From: Streptomyces sp. NBC_01276
Lineage (GTDB): Bacteria; Actinomycetota; Actinomycetes; Streptomycetales; Streptomycetaceae
Length of the DNA stretch: 64,000 nucleotides
Assembly (NCBI RefSeq): GCF_041435355.1
Contig: NZ_CP108442.1
Location: 7,190,501-7,254,500 of the forward strand
Direction of reading: 5' to 3'
Made by a program: the position numbers and the translations under genes. The stretch's first letter is position 1. The number at the start of each line of letters is the position of its first letter. The notes under the pieces are model-generated. The model did no database searches. It saw only the letters and a program-made list of their open reading frames with translations, and was not told the origin of the DNA. Shown in pieces: positions 7,872 to 16,279 of this stretch.

Positions 7872-10601
7872 ATGCGTAGATCCAGAGGGCTGGCGGCCGC
7901 TCTCGCCCTGTCCCTGGCCGGCTCCGGCGCGGCCGTCGGCCTCGGCCTCGTCCCGCAGGCGGCGGCCATCACCCCGCCCGTAGCCTTCACCGCCGATCCA
8001 CTGCCCACCTGGCAGCCCAACGGGGTCGTCTGGGCCCTCGCAGAGGCCGGCGGCACCGTCTTCGTCGGCGGCACCTTCTCCACCGTGCGCCCGCCCGCGG
8101 GCGGCGGGGGCACCGAAAGACCGGCGGTGAACTTCGCGGCCTTCGACGCCGCGACCGGCGCCCCCACCTCCTGCGACCTGTCGTTCACCATCGGCAGCGG
8201 CACCGCCACCGTCCGCGCGCTCACCCTCTCCCCGGACAAGAAGACGCTCTACGCGGGCGGCTACTTCGGCGCGGTCAACGGCACCCCGGTCTCCAGCATC
8301 GCCGCCATCGACGTGGCGACCTGCACCGTGAACCAGTCCTTCCGGCCCGCCTTCGCGGCCACCGTCCGCGCCATCGCCGTCACCGACGACACCGTGTACG
8401 CGGGCGGCGACTTCCTCACCGTCGCCGGCCAGCCCCGCCAGCGCTTCGCGGCGGTCGGCGCGACCGACGGCGCGCTGCGCCCCTTCAGGGCCGACGCCGA
8501 CGACCCGGGCCGCGCCGTGGAGGTCACCCCGGACGGCGGAAACGTTCTGCTCGGCGGGGACTTCTTCACCGTCAACGGTACGAACACCCACGCCCTGGCC
8601 GTCGTCGACGCCGCCAGCGGGGCCCTCACCAAGACCTACCCGGGCTTCATCGAGACCAACTCCGTCGTCAAGGACATCGCCACCGACGCCACCGGCTTCT
8701 ACACCGCCAACGAAGGCACCGGCGGCGGCGTCTTCGACGGCCGCATCGCCCTGAACCTGTCCGACTTCAACCAGCGCTGGCGCGACACCTGCCTGGGCGC
8801 CACCCAGGCCGTCCTGCCGTACCGGAGCGTGCTCTACAGCGCCTCGCACGCGCACGACTGCTCCAGCGTCGGCGAGTACCCCGACGGCCAGCGCCACCAC
8901 CTCCTCGCCCAGCCGACCACCAGCGTCGGCAAGCTGGGCTGGGCCCCCGACACCAACGACGGCATCGGCGAGGGCATCGGCCCGCGCGTGATGACCGTCG
9001 GCTCCAAGGCGAGCACGCCCTACCTGTGGGTCGGCGGGGAGTTCACCACCGTCAACGGTGCGGCGCAGCAGAGCCTGACGCACTTCTCCTCCACCGACGA
9101 CACGGGCGCGCCCACCACCCCCGTGGCGAGCGCGGCGGCCTTCCGGCCCGGCGAGGTCCAGGTGCGCTGGCGCACCAGCCTCGACCTGGACGACAGTGCC
9201 CTGACCTACCGGATCTACCGCAACGGCGCGGCCACCCCGATCGGCACGGTCACCGCGGACTCGCTGTTCTTCAAACGCCCGCAGGCCTCCTGGACCGACA
9301 CCACCGCCCAGGCCGGCCAGTCCTACACCTACCGGGTCACGGCCACGGACGCCGCGGGGAACGTCAGCGCCCCCTCGGGCACCGTGAGCGTGACCGTCCC
9401 GACGTCGGCGGACGCGTACCCGAGCCAGGTCCGCGCGGACGGCGCCCAGCTCTACTGGCGCTACGACGAATCGTCCCTGCCGTACGTCGCGGACTCCTCC
9501 GACGGCAACCAGGCCGGCGTGCACCAGAACGCCCCGGCACTGCGCCAGTCCCCGGGGGCGGTCGGCGGCGCGAGCACGGCGATCGGCTTCAACGGCACGA
9601 ACGCCCACGTCTACGGGGACCGTCGGCAGAACGTCGGCAGCACCTACAGCATCGAGACCTGGTTCAGGACGGGCACCACCCAGGGCGGGAAACTGGTCGG
9701 CTTCGGCAACCAGCAGATCAACGGCAGCAGTCAGTACGACAAGCACGTCTACATGACCAATGACGGGCGGCTGGTCTACGGCGTCTACACCGGCGCCACC
9801 CGCACCATCACCACCGCCGCCTCCTACAACGACGACAAGTGGCACCACGTCGTCGCCACCCAGGGTCCCGGCGGGATGACCCTGTACGTGGACGGCGCGC
9901 AGAAGGGCACGCTGAACGTCACCACGCACGAGAACTTCACCGGCTACTGGCGGGTCGGCTTCGACGGCCTCGGCGGCTGGCCGGACCGCCCCACGAGCGA
10001 GCACTTCGCGGGTCTGATCGACGAGACCGCCGTCTACCCGGGCGTCCTGAGCGCGGCGCAGGTGCAGAACCACTACACCCTCGCCTCCGCCCCGGCCGAC
10101 ACGGTCCTCCAGGTCACCGCGTCCGAGGACACGTACGCCAACGCGGGCGCCCCGGACGGCAATTACGGCACCTCCGGCTCCCTCGCGGTGCGCGGGACCT
10201 CCCTGTACACGAGCTACCTGCGCTTCGGCCTGCCCGCCGCGCCCGCCGGGACCGTGCTCAAGTCGGCCACGCTGAGCGTCAAGACCAGCACCATGGCGGG
10301 CGCCGGGACCACGGACACCGTCTCGGTGGTCCCGGTGACCGGAGCGTGGTCGGAGGCCGGGACCACGTACAACAACCGTCCGGGCCTGGGCGCCACGGCG
10401 CTCGGCACCTTCCCCGGCGTCCCCGACGGGTCCGCGGTCCACACCGCCGGTCTGGACACGGCGGCGCTCGCGGGCGCGCTCGGCGGCTCCTACGGCCTGG
10501 CGCTCACCAGCGCCGGGACGGACGCGCTGTGGCTGTGGTCCTCGGAAGCCGCCGCGAACGAGGGGACGCCTCGGCTGACCCTGACCTTCGGCGCGCCGTA
10601 G
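7872..10601 (+). CDS. Large secreted modular protein: beta-propeller, Fn3, LamG-like and DNRLRE domains
   Basis: The 909-residue precursor starts with a signal peptide ending at about residue 33 (PQAAA). Residues about 40-420 hold repeated G-G-x-F-x-x-V-N-G units (VFVGGTF, LYAGGYF, VYAGGDF, VLLGGDF, LWVGGEF), typical of a propeller-like fold. A fibronectin type III domain follows (about 425-515), then a concanavalin-like LamG domain (about 520-740, with IGFNGTNA, WFRTG, WHHVVATQ, LYVDGAQ, GLIDE). The C-terminus is a DNRLRE-type domain (about 745-909; ASEDTYA, SYLRFGL, YNNRPGLG). The role is probably extracellular binding or surface adhesion; no catalytic site is apparent. The ATG at 7872 is chosen for the signal peptide and the G-rich ribosome binding site. 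Confidence 0.88.
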   Translation: MRRSRGLAAALALSLAGSGAAVGLGLVPQAAAITPPVAFTADPLPTWQPNGVVWALAEAGGTVFVGGTFSTVRPPAGGGGTERPAVNFAAFDAATGAPTSCDLSFTIGSGTATVRALTLSPDKKTLYAGGYFGAVNGTPVSSIAAIDVATCTVNQSFRPAFAATVRAIAVTDDTVYAGGDFLTVAGQPRQRFAAVGATDGALRPFRADADDPGRAVEVTPDGGNVLLGGDFFTVNGTNTHALAVVDAASGALTKTYPGFIETNSVVKDIATDATGFYTANEGTGGGVFDGRIALNLSDFNQRWRDTCLGATQAVLPYRSVLYSASHAHDCSSVGEYPDGQRHHLLAQPTTSVGKLGWAPDTNDGIGEGIGPRVMTVGSKASTPYLWVGGEFTTVNGAAQQSLTHFSSTDDTGAPTTPVASAAAFRPGEVQVRWRTSLDLDDSALTYRIYRNGAATPIGTVTADSLFFKRPQASWTDTTAQAGQSYTYRVTATDAAGNVSAPSGTVSVTVPTSADAYPSQVRADGAQLYWRYDESSLPYVADSSDGNQAGVHQNAPALRQSPGAVGGASTAIGFNGTNAHVYGDRRQNVGSTYSIETWFRTGTTQGGKLVGFGNQQINGSSQYDKHVYMTNDGRLVYGVYTGATRTITTAASYNDDKWHHVVATQGPGGMTLYVDGAQKGTLNVTTHENFTGYWRVGFDGLGGWPDRPTSEHFAGLIDETAVYPGVLSAAQVQNHYTLASAPADTVLQVTASEDTYANAGAPDGNYGTSGSLAVRGTSLYTSYLRFGLPAAPAGTVLKSATLSVKTSTMAGAGTTDTVSVVPVTGAWSEAGTTYNNRPGLGATALGTFPGVPDGSAVHTAGLDTAALAGALGGSYGLALTSAGTDALWLWSSEAAANEGTPRLTLTFGAP

Positions 10602-10624
10602 CACCGGGACGGCCGCAACGGCAG

Positions 10625-10654
10625 GGGGCGCGGACCCGTCGGGGTCCGCGCCCC
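10625..10654 (+). terminator. Strong hairpin terminator after the LamG-type gene
   Basis: A perfect 13-bp stem (10625-10637 with 10642-10654) around a 4-nt loop GTCG lies 23 bp after the stop codon. The 3' arm runs straight into the tandem 10-bp repeats. Confidence 0.8.
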
Positions 10655-10720
10655 TCCGCGCCCCTCCGCGCCCCTCCGCGCCCCTCCGCGCCCCTCCGCG
10701 CCCCTCCGCGCCCCTCCGCG
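10651..10720. repeat. Seven perfect tandem copies of a 10-bp repeat
   Basis: The unit CCCCTCCGCG is repeated seven times without a mismatch. The first copy begins with the CCCC end of the terminator's 3' arm, so the array looks like slippage expansion of terminator-flanking sequence. It sits between the convergent genes ending at 10601 and 10732 and encodes nothing recognisable. Confidence 0.95.
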
Positions 10721-10731
10721 CGGTGCCGCGG

Positions 10732-11214
10732 TCAGCCCGCGGGTCGGTCCGGCGGCCGGTGCGCGGGTTCCACCTCCAGGAAGCGCCGGCCCCGCGGGCC
10801 CCGGTACAGCAGGCATTCCCAGCCGTGCCGTTCCAGCTCCGCCGCGCAGGCCGTCAGCCGCTCCCGCTCCTCCTGTGCCGCCCCGCCCCCGGGCGGCCCC
10901 GGCCAGCTCACCTCGACCCGGCCCGTGCCGGTGCCGGACGGCGCCACCCGGTAGCCCGACCGGCAGCGCCGCCCCCGGGCGTCCACCGCCGACGGCGGGA
11001 ACCCGGCCGCCTCCAGCACCAGGGCCACCGCGCGCGGCATCAGCCGCAGCTCCCACGGCGCGGGCACGTCCTCCCGGCCCCCGAGCAGGCGCCGGATCCG
11101 CAGCAGCCCCTCGTACGCGGTGCGCAGCTCCGCCGCCCGCGCCGGGCCGCCGTCGGCCTCCGGGCCGTCGCCCCCCGAGGGCTCGAAGCCCCGCTCCCGC
11201 TCCGCGTCCGGCAC
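10732..11214 (-). CDS. Hypothetical protein, 160 aa
   Basis: I do not recognise the family. The middle part reads like a folded domain: AAELRTAYEGLLRIRRLLGG (helix), WELRLMPRAVALVLEAAGF, then beta-like GYRVAPSG, GRVEVSWPG, and a final helix-strand unit ERLTACAAELERHGWECLLY followed by RRFLEVE. There is no signal or membrane segment. GTG 11214 is chosen because AAGGGG lies upstream and codon-like composition ends there; further in-frame sequence is Cys/Arg-rich and unlikely. It is convergent with the LamG gene. Confidence 0.6.
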   Translation of the reverse strand: MPDAERERGFEPSGGDGPEADGGPARAAELRTAYEGLLRIRRLLGGREDVPAPWELRLMPRAVALVLEAAGFPPSAVDARGRRCRSGYRVAPSGTGTGRVEVSWPGPPGGGAAQEERERLTACAAELERHGWECLLYRGPRGRRFLEVEPAHRPPDRPAG

Positions 11215-11303
11215 CCCGCACCACCCCTTCTGAGTACATCGTGCGCAACGGCCTGAGTATGCGCGCCGATTCCCCGCCGCGGCGCCGCTGCTGGAATGAC
11301 GGC

Positions 11304-11615
11304 ATGACATCGGCGACCGCCCCCGACCCCGCCCCCGCGACCCACCCCCGCCTGCGGCAGGTGGGCGCGGCGGGCTCCGCGCTGGCCGTGGCCCTGGTGC
11401 CGCTCGTCGTGGGCGTGCTCGTGGCCAAGGGGATGGCCGCCGACCCGCACGTCCCGGTCAACGCCCTGATCAGCGGCGGCGGGCAGCGCGCCGGGCTGCC
11501 GCGCGCCGAATGGCGCCGCCGCGGCCACGACACGGTGCGGCGGCTGCGGACCGTCCGCCGGGAAACGGTCCGCCGCTGCGCCGACGTCCGCGGCCGGCGC
11601 CGTCCCGCCGCCTGA
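11304..11615 (+). CDS. Small single-span membrane protein, hypothetical
   Basis: The 103-residue frame starts at ATG 11304. It has a Pro/Ala-rich N-terminus, one hydrophobic segment (SALAVALVPLVVGVLVAKG, about residues 26-45) and a strongly basic Arg-rich tail (RRLRTVRRETVRR). The tail would lie in the cytoplasm by the positive-inside rule. I do not recognise it. No strong ribosome binding site is visible, and the Arg-rich tail could be an artefact of GC content, so the call is tentative. Confidence 0.45.
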   Translation: MTSATAPDPAPATHPRLRQVGAAGSALAVALVPLVVGVLVAKGMAADPHVPVNALISGGGQRAGLPRAEWRRRGHDTVRRLRTVRRETVRRCADVRGRRRPAA

Positions 11616-11643
11616 GCGGGCGCGGACGCCGCCCGCGCCGGGG

Positions 11644-12015
11644 TCAGGCGACCGGGCGGATCCGCTCGCCGGTCGCCGCGCGGAGGACGTGCGCCAGCCG
11701 GTCGCGGGCCTCGGTCTGGGCCGCGATGCGCCGGTCGAGGACCGCGAGGCGGTCCAGCGCCACCCGCAGGCCCTTGTCCGAGGGCGGCGCGGCGGCCACG
11801 TCCCCGTCCAGGCAGGGCAGGAACACGCGTACGTCGTCCAGTGTGAGCCCCGCGGCCAGCAGGTGGCGGATGTTGCGGACCCGCACCACGGCCCGCTCGT
11901 CGTAGACGCGGTAGCCGTTGGGCGCCCGTTCGGAGCAGATCAGCCCCGCCTGCTCGTAGTGGCGCAGGGCGCGGGCGGTCGTACCCGTCGCCCCAGCCAG
12001 CTCGCCGATCCGCAT
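11644..12015 (-). CDS. MerR-family transcriptional regulator
   Basis: The 123-residue protein begins with the MerR winged helix-turn-helix: MRIGELAGATGTTARALRHYEQAGLI, then NGYRVYDE, followed by VRNIRHLLAAGLTLDDVRVFL. A long dimerisation helix follows (LDRLAVLDRRIAAQTEARDRL). There is no large effector domain, so it resembles the short SoxR/CueR-like class, but the Cys pattern for metal or iron-sulfur binding is missing (only one Cys). It lies 37 bp downstream of an SDR gene on the same strand, and the two are probably co-transcribed. It may regulate that dehydrogenase. Confidence 0.9.
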   Translation of the reverse strand: MRIGELAGATGTTARALRHYEQAGLICSERAPNGYRVYDERAVVRVRNIRHLLAAGLTLDDVRVFLPCLDGDVAAAPPSDKGLRVALDRLAVLDRRIAAQTEARDRLAHVLRAATGERIRPVA

Positions 12016-12052
12016 GCCCCCGCCTCCCGCACCGTTTCCCGTACCGCTTCCC

Positions 12053-12874
12053 TCACGCCACCACCGCACCGCCGTCGACCGGGAGCACCACACCGGTGAC
12101 GAACGACGCGTCCGGCGAGGCGAGTTGGGTGATGGCCCAGGCTACCTCCCCGGGACGGCCGATCCGGCCCAGCGGGGTGTGCGCCACCTGCCAGTCCCGC
12201 ACCGAGGCCCTGCGCTCCGGTGTCAGCCCCTGGTGCTCGCCGATGGGGGTGTCGACCGCGCCCGGGGCCACCGCCACCACCCGGATCCCGCGCGGCGCCA
12301 GCTCCACCGCCCAACTGCGGGTGAGCAGTTCCAGGGCGGTCTTGGTCGCCGCGTAGACCGAGTTGCCGGGCCAGGCCCGCTGTCCCACCGACGTGCTGAC
12401 GTTGACGATCACCCCGCCCGACGCCTCCAGCAACGGCAGTGCGGCCTGCGCCAGCAGGACGGGGGCCACGAGGTTGGTCGAGAGCTGCGCGCCGATCAGC
12501 TCCGGTGTCAGAGTGCCCAGGGCGCCGCCGCGCACGATGCCGGCGTTGTTGACCAGCACGTCCAGTCGGCCGTACCTCCCGGCCACGGCCGCTACGAGCC
12601 GCTCGGGCGCGTCCCCGTCGGTGATGTCGAGGGGCAGCGCGGTGATCCGGTCGTCCCCCGCCGCGGTCTCCCGGAGCGGATCGGCGCGCCGTCCGACGGC
12701 CACCACGTGGGCGCCCCCGGCGGCGAAGGCACGGGCCGTGGCCCGGCCTATGCCGCTGCCGGCGCCCGTGACGGCGACGACCTTCCCGGAGGGGGCCGCG
12801 GCACGCTGTGTGCCGCCCGCGCCGTCCGTGCCGCCTGTACTCCGACTGCTGCTCGCGCTGTTCATGCCGGTCAT
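12053..12874 (-). CDS. SDR-family oxidoreductase
   Basis: The 273-residue protein is a classical short-chain dehydrogenase/reductase. It has the cofactor-binding TGAGSGIG near residue 37, NNAG, a catalytic Ser in VNVSTSVG, and the Y-x-x-x-K pair in YAATK. VGRR after the second strand suggests NADPH preference. The N-terminal 25 residues are a low-complexity Ser/Gly/Thr-rich extension; a second Met at codon 4 is an alternative start. The physiological substrate is unknown. It heads an apparent two-gene operon with the MerR regulator downstream. Confidence 0.88.
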   Translation of the reverse strand: MTGMNSASSSRSTGGTDGAGGTQRAAAPSGKVVAVTGAGSGIGRATARAFAAGGAHVVAVGRRADPLRETAAGDDRITALPLDITDGDAPERLVAAVAGRYGRLDVLVNNAGIVRGGALGTLTPELIGAQLSTNLVAPVLLAQAALPLLEASGGVIVNVSTSVGQRAWPGNSVYAATKTALELLTRSWAVELAPRGIRVVAVAPGAVDTPIGEHQGLTPERRASVRDWQVAHTPLGRIGRPGEVAWAITQLASPDASFVTGVVLPVDGGAVVA

Positions 12875-12925
12875 CGTGCAACCCTGCCGCCGGCGGCAGG
12901 GTCAAACCCGGCCCGGCCCGCGGGG

Positions 12926-13759
12926 TCAGGGCAGCAGTGGCTCCTGGAGCTCGGTGACCCACAGGTCCCGGTCCTCGGGGCAGTCCAGGTTCAGCTCGCG
13001 CGCGTATCCGGACGAGCGGTGGCCGTTCGCGTCGATCCACCGGGCCAGGGCCTGCGCCGTCGGCAGCACCCCGTCCATCGAGCCGCGGTGCACCACGGTC
13101 GCCGCCCGCTCGATCCCGGGCAGTTCGACGATCCGCACCCCTGCGCCCAGGTCCTCGGCGCGGACGGCCGCGGCGACCGGGAGCCCGGCGTGCACCAGGA
13201 CGGATCCCGGCTCGCCGCCGGGAGCGGGCTCGTAGTGGGCCAGGCCCGGACCCGTCGGGACCACCCCGGCGCGCTCGATCCGGGAGCACAGGTCCTCGTA
13301 CAACGGGCCGATGACCGGCCCGATGTCCTGCGGGGCGTAGCTGGCGGCGACCCCGGTCAGTTCCGCCAGGCGGACCGGCGGCAGGCTCTTCACGACGATC
13401 TCTTCGGTGGGCATGGTTCCCTCGTTCTCGATGGACCGGAGCCTCGTCTCGACCTGCGTGAGCCGGGCGGCGGCCTCGGCCGCGGCGCTCTCCAGCTCCG
13501 CGCGGCGCAGCCGCAGCATCCCGCGCAGCTCCTCCGCGCTCACCTTCGCGTCGAGGATCGTCCCCACCTGTTCCAGGCTGAAGCCGAGCTCCTTGAGCGC
13601 GATGACGCGGTTGAGGCGGGCGAGCTGCCCGGCCTCGTAGGACCGGTAGCCGGTCACGGGGTCGACACGTGCGGGACGCAGCAGTCCGAGGGCGTCGTAG
13701 TGACGCAACATACGGACCGACACCCGGCCGTGCTTGGCGAAATCTCCGATGCTGAACAT
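12926..13759 (-). CDS. MerR-family regulator with GyrI-like effector domain (BmrR/TipA class)
   Basis: The 277-residue protein has an N-terminal MerR HTH (MFSIGDFAKHGRVSVRMLRHYDALGLL, then GYRSYEAGQLARLNRVIALKELGFSL), a coiled-coil linker rich in Ala/Glu/Arg (about 75-115), and a C-terminal GyrI-like ligand-binding domain (about 125-277). This is the architecture of multidrug-sensing BmrR-type activators. ATG 13759 has a GGAGC ribosome binding site. No efflux gene lies directly beside it; the nearest exporter is the MFS gene at 14613, beyond a lipoprotein gene, so a link is only possible. Confidence 0.9.
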   Translation of the reverse strand: MFSIGDFAKHGRVSVRMLRHYDALGLLRPARVDPVTGYRSYEAGQLARLNRVIALKELGFSLEQVGTILDAKVSAEELRGMLRLRRAELESAAAEAAARLTQVETRLRSIENEGTMPTEEIVVKSLPPVRLAELTGVAASYAPQDIGPVIGPLYEDLCSRIERAGVVPTGPGLAHYEPAPGGEPGSVLVHAGLPVAAAVRAEDLGAGVRIVELPGIERAATVVHRGSMDGVLPTAQALARWIDANGHRSSGYARELNLDCPEDRDLWVTELQEPLLP

Positions 13760-13862
13760 GACGTGCTCCAGTGGACGGCCTGACACGGTGTGAGGGTCAA
13801 GTCTCCCCGGGAGTGCCGGGCGAACCCCCTGGTGGGGGCCGTCCAAGGGAGGCGGGGCCGGG

Positions 13863-14330
13863 TCAGCGCCCGTACTGGCGCACGCACAGGTCGACGACCG
13901 CGGGCGGGAGCGCGCCCTCCGCCGCGGCGCACAGCTCCTCCCCGCGCGGCGTACGCGGCGCCGCCGGCCGGGGCACGTGCGGCGCGGGCCCCGGCGGCCG
14001 TACCCGACGGGGCGCCGCCGGCTTCGCGGGCCGTTCGGCGGGCCGGTGGACCGTGCGCGGGAGTGCGGGCTCCGGCCCGGCCGGGGAGGGCGTCGGGTCA
14101 GCCTCGGGGATCTCGCCCAGCGGCAGCGGCAGGGACCCGCCCGGCGGCACCGCGGCGGCCCGGTGGGCGGGGGAGCCGTCGGGTCCGTCGGCCGCGTCGG
14201 GGGCGTCGACGGGCGGGACGGAGCCGCGCGCCGGGCCGGGACCGCCGGACTCCGGGGTGACGCAGACGCACCCGGCGCTCGCGAGGAGCGCGAGGAGGGA
14301 GAGGGGCAGGGCGGCCCGGCGTAACTGCAT
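13863..14330 (-). CDS. Putative lipoprotein with C-terminal paired-Cys motif
   Basis: The 155-residue precursor has a type II signal peptide with the lipobox LASAGC (Cys at about residue 21). The body is Pro/Ala/Gly-rich and probably disordered. The C-terminus is different in character: ELCAAAEGALPPAVVDLC followed by a short basic end. The same layout and a similar end (LCAAARG...IVALC) occur in the lipoprotein at 25291, so the two are related. I do not know a function. It would be anchored on the outer face of the membrane. The ATG gives the best signal peptide. Confidence 0.75.
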   Translation of the reverse strand: MQLRRAALPLSLLALLASAGCVCVTPESGGPGPARGSVPPVDAPDAADGPDGSPAHRAAAVPPGGSLPLPLGEIPEADPTPSPAGPEPALPRTVHRPAERPAKPAAPRRVRPPGPAPHVPRPAAPRTPRGEELCAAAEGALPPAVVDLCVRQYGR

Positions 14331-14612
14331 CCGACCACCATGCCGTAGTCCGGGGCGGCCCGGTTCCACGGCTCACGCGTCCGGGTGAAGCGGCCCGGGG
14401 GGCGAGGGCGCCGCAACGGGCGGGCCACCCCGTTGCCGAATCGATTCGTCACGGGGAGGCCGCACCCGGCGCGGACGGTCGCAGAATGGGGCGCGAACGC
14501 GATCGGCACGGCACGGCAGTGCGGGCGGCGGGGGAGGCGCGACCCCCGGAGCCTGGTGCCGCCGTGCCCCGTTCACCCGTCCGCCCGCCTTCTGCCGTAC
14601 GGAGTGCCGAGC

Positions 14613-15938
14613 ATGACCGAACCCGCCGCGTCCAGTGTTCCCGAACCGGGCCCGGAACCCGGCCCCGGATCCGAGCCCCGCTGGGGATGGGCGGCCGTGT
14701 CGGCCGCCTCCCTCGGGATCTTCTGCCTGATCACCTCCGAGCTGCTGCCCATCGGACTCCTCACCCCGGTCGGCGCCGCCCTCGGCGTCTCCGAGGGAAC
14801 GGCGGGCCTCATGGTCACCGTCCCCGGGGTCGTCGCGGGCTTCTGCGCGCCCCTGGTGGCCGTCGGCGCGGCCCGTCTCGACCGGCGCCACGTGCTGTGC
14901 GTCCTGGTCGCGCTGATGGCCGTCGCCAACCTCGTGGCCGCGCTCGCCCCGGACTTCGCGGTGGTGCTGGCCGCCCGCCTGCTCGTCGGCGTGGCCGTCG
15001 GCGGGTTCTGGGCCATCGCGGGCGGTCTCGCGGTCCGGCTGGTGCCCCCGCACCACGTCCCCCGGGCCACGGCCCTGATCTTCGGCGGCGTCCCCACCGC
15101 CTCGGTGCTCGGCGTTCCGGCCGGGACCCTGCTCGGCGAACTCGGGGGCTGGCGCACCGCCTTCGCGGCGGTCGGTGTCCTCGGAGCCGTCACCGCCACC
15201 GCCCTGCTCCTGCTGCTGCCGCCGCTGCCGACCGCCCGCCGCGTCACCGCGCGCGAACTCCCCGTCCTGCTGCGCCGCGACCGCGGGGTCCGGGCCGGGG
15301 TGACCGTCACCTTCCTGGTGGTGACCGGCCAGTTCGCCGCGTACACCTTCGTCCGCCCCGTCCTGCGGGAGGTCTCCGGCATCGACGCCTCCTACGTCAG
15401 CACCCTGCTGCTCGGCTACGGCCTCGCGGGGGTCGCGGGCAACTTCCTGGCCGGCCCGCGCGACGCCCGTCGTACGCTGCTGGCCGTCAGCGTCACCCTG
15501 GGGGCGGCGCTGACGCTGATCGCCCTGCTGCCGGGGGCCGTCGCCGGGACCGGCCTGCTGTTCGTGTGGGGGCTGGCGTACGGCGGGGTGTCGGTCAGCC
15601 TCCAGGGCTGGATGCTGAGGGCGGCGCCGCAGGCCGCCGAGGCCGCCTCCGCCCTGATGGTGGCCATGTTCAACTTCGCGATCGCGGCGGGCGCGCTCGT
15701 CGGCGGGCTCGCCGTGGACGGAATCGCGGTGCCGGCCGCCCCGTTGAGCGGGGCCGCCCTGATGGCGGCGGCCGCGGGGGCGGTGGCGTTCTCGCTCCTC
15801 CGGGGACGGGACGGCCGCCGGGGGCCCGGCCCCGACGGAGGCGTCCCCGAGCGCGCGGACAACCGGTCGGCGGAGCCGGGGAGCCGGGTCCGTCCCGCGC
15901 AGAAGGGAAGGATGGGGCGGATCGGACACCCGGCTTGA
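14613..15938 (+). CDS. MFS transporter, DHA1-like drug/sugar exporter
   Basis: The 441-residue membrane protein has about 12 hydrophobic segments. Motif-like segments are LITSELLPIGLLTPVG in TM1, VAVGAARLDRRHVL in the loop between TM2 and TM3 (motif A region), and the motif C-like PAGTLLGELGGWRTAF. The TSELLPIGLL pattern is seen in AraJ/Cmx-type proton-driven exporters for antibiotics or sugars. The Pro/Glu-rich N-terminus and basic C-terminal tail are cytoplasmic. ATG 14613 is preceded by GGAG. The substrate is unknown; the gene stands alone. Confidence 0.9.
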   Translation: MTEPAASSVPEPGPEPGPGSEPRWGWAAVSAASLGIFCLITSELLPIGLLTPVGAALGVSEGTAGLMVTVPGVVAGFCAPLVAVGAARLDRRHVLCVLVALMAVANLVAALAPDFAVVLAARLLVGVAVGGFWAIAGGLAVRLVPPHHVPRATALIFGGVPTASVLGVPAGTLLGELGGWRTAFAAVGVLGAVTATALLLLLPPLPTARRVTARELPVLLRRDRGVRAGVTVTFLVVTGQFAAYTFVRPVLREVSGIDASYVSTLLLGYGLAGVAGNFLAGPRDARRTLLAVSVTLGAALTLIALLPGAVAGTGLLFVWGLAYGGVSVSLQGWMLRAAPQAAEAASALMVAMFNFAIAAGALVGGLAVDGIAVPAAPLSGAALMAAAAGAVAFSLLRGRDGRRGPGPDGGVPERADNRSAEPGSRVRPAQKGRMGRIGHPA

Positions 15939-15982
15939 CCGGAGCGCCCCCGGAGGTAAAGAGTCCGCTCAAGAGGCACCAC

Positions 15983-16216
15983 ATGAGCCGCACTTCGGAG
16001 AGACCTGGAATGTCGATGTCCGCCCGCTCCACGCTCCCCCCGGCCGCCCTCGGCGGTTCGCCCGTCCGGGGCGCGGTGGCCGACGGGCCCGGCACTCCGG
16101 ACGCGGGTACCGCGCCGACCGGCGCGGACACGACGGTCCCGTTCCCGACCGGGGGCGCCACCGCGCCCGCCGCGGGGGCGGGAACGGCCCCGGCCGCCCG
16201 GCGGCGCGAGGCCTGA
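15983..16216 (+). CDS. Possible small Ala/Pro/Thr-rich protein
   Basis: A 77-codon frame with AAGAGG 7 nt before the ATG runs to TGA at 16216 in an otherwise empty gap. The product (MSRTSERPG..., then low-complexity Ala/Gly/Thr/Pro) matches nothing I recognise and has no signal or membrane segment. GC-rich non-coding DNA easily produces such frames, so it may not be real. If it is not, the 15939-16279 gap holds no other feature I can support. Confidence 0.28.
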   Translation: MSRTSERPGMSMSARSTLPPAALGGSPVRGAVADGPGTPDAGTAPTGADTTVPFPTGGATAPAAGAGTAPAARRREA

Positions 16217-16279
16217 CCGGCGGGACGGGGGCCGGTACCGCACCGCCGCACCGGCCCCCGACCGTGCCGGGAGACGATC

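Noticed and set aside
7644..10604. A 986-codon frame antisense to the LamG-type gene
   Set aside because: Composition (Gly/Arg/Val) is typical of antisense shadows, and the sense protein has clear domains.
10651..10720. Tandem 10-bp repeats considered as a CRISPR array
   Set aside because: The repeats are contiguous with no spacers and too short; no cas genes are present.
12926..14509. N-terminal extension of the MerR protein to 527 residues
   Set aside because: The extra 250 residues are Arg/Pro/Ser-rich and overlap the lipoprotein gene; the HTH starts exactly at ATG 13759 with a ribosome binding site.
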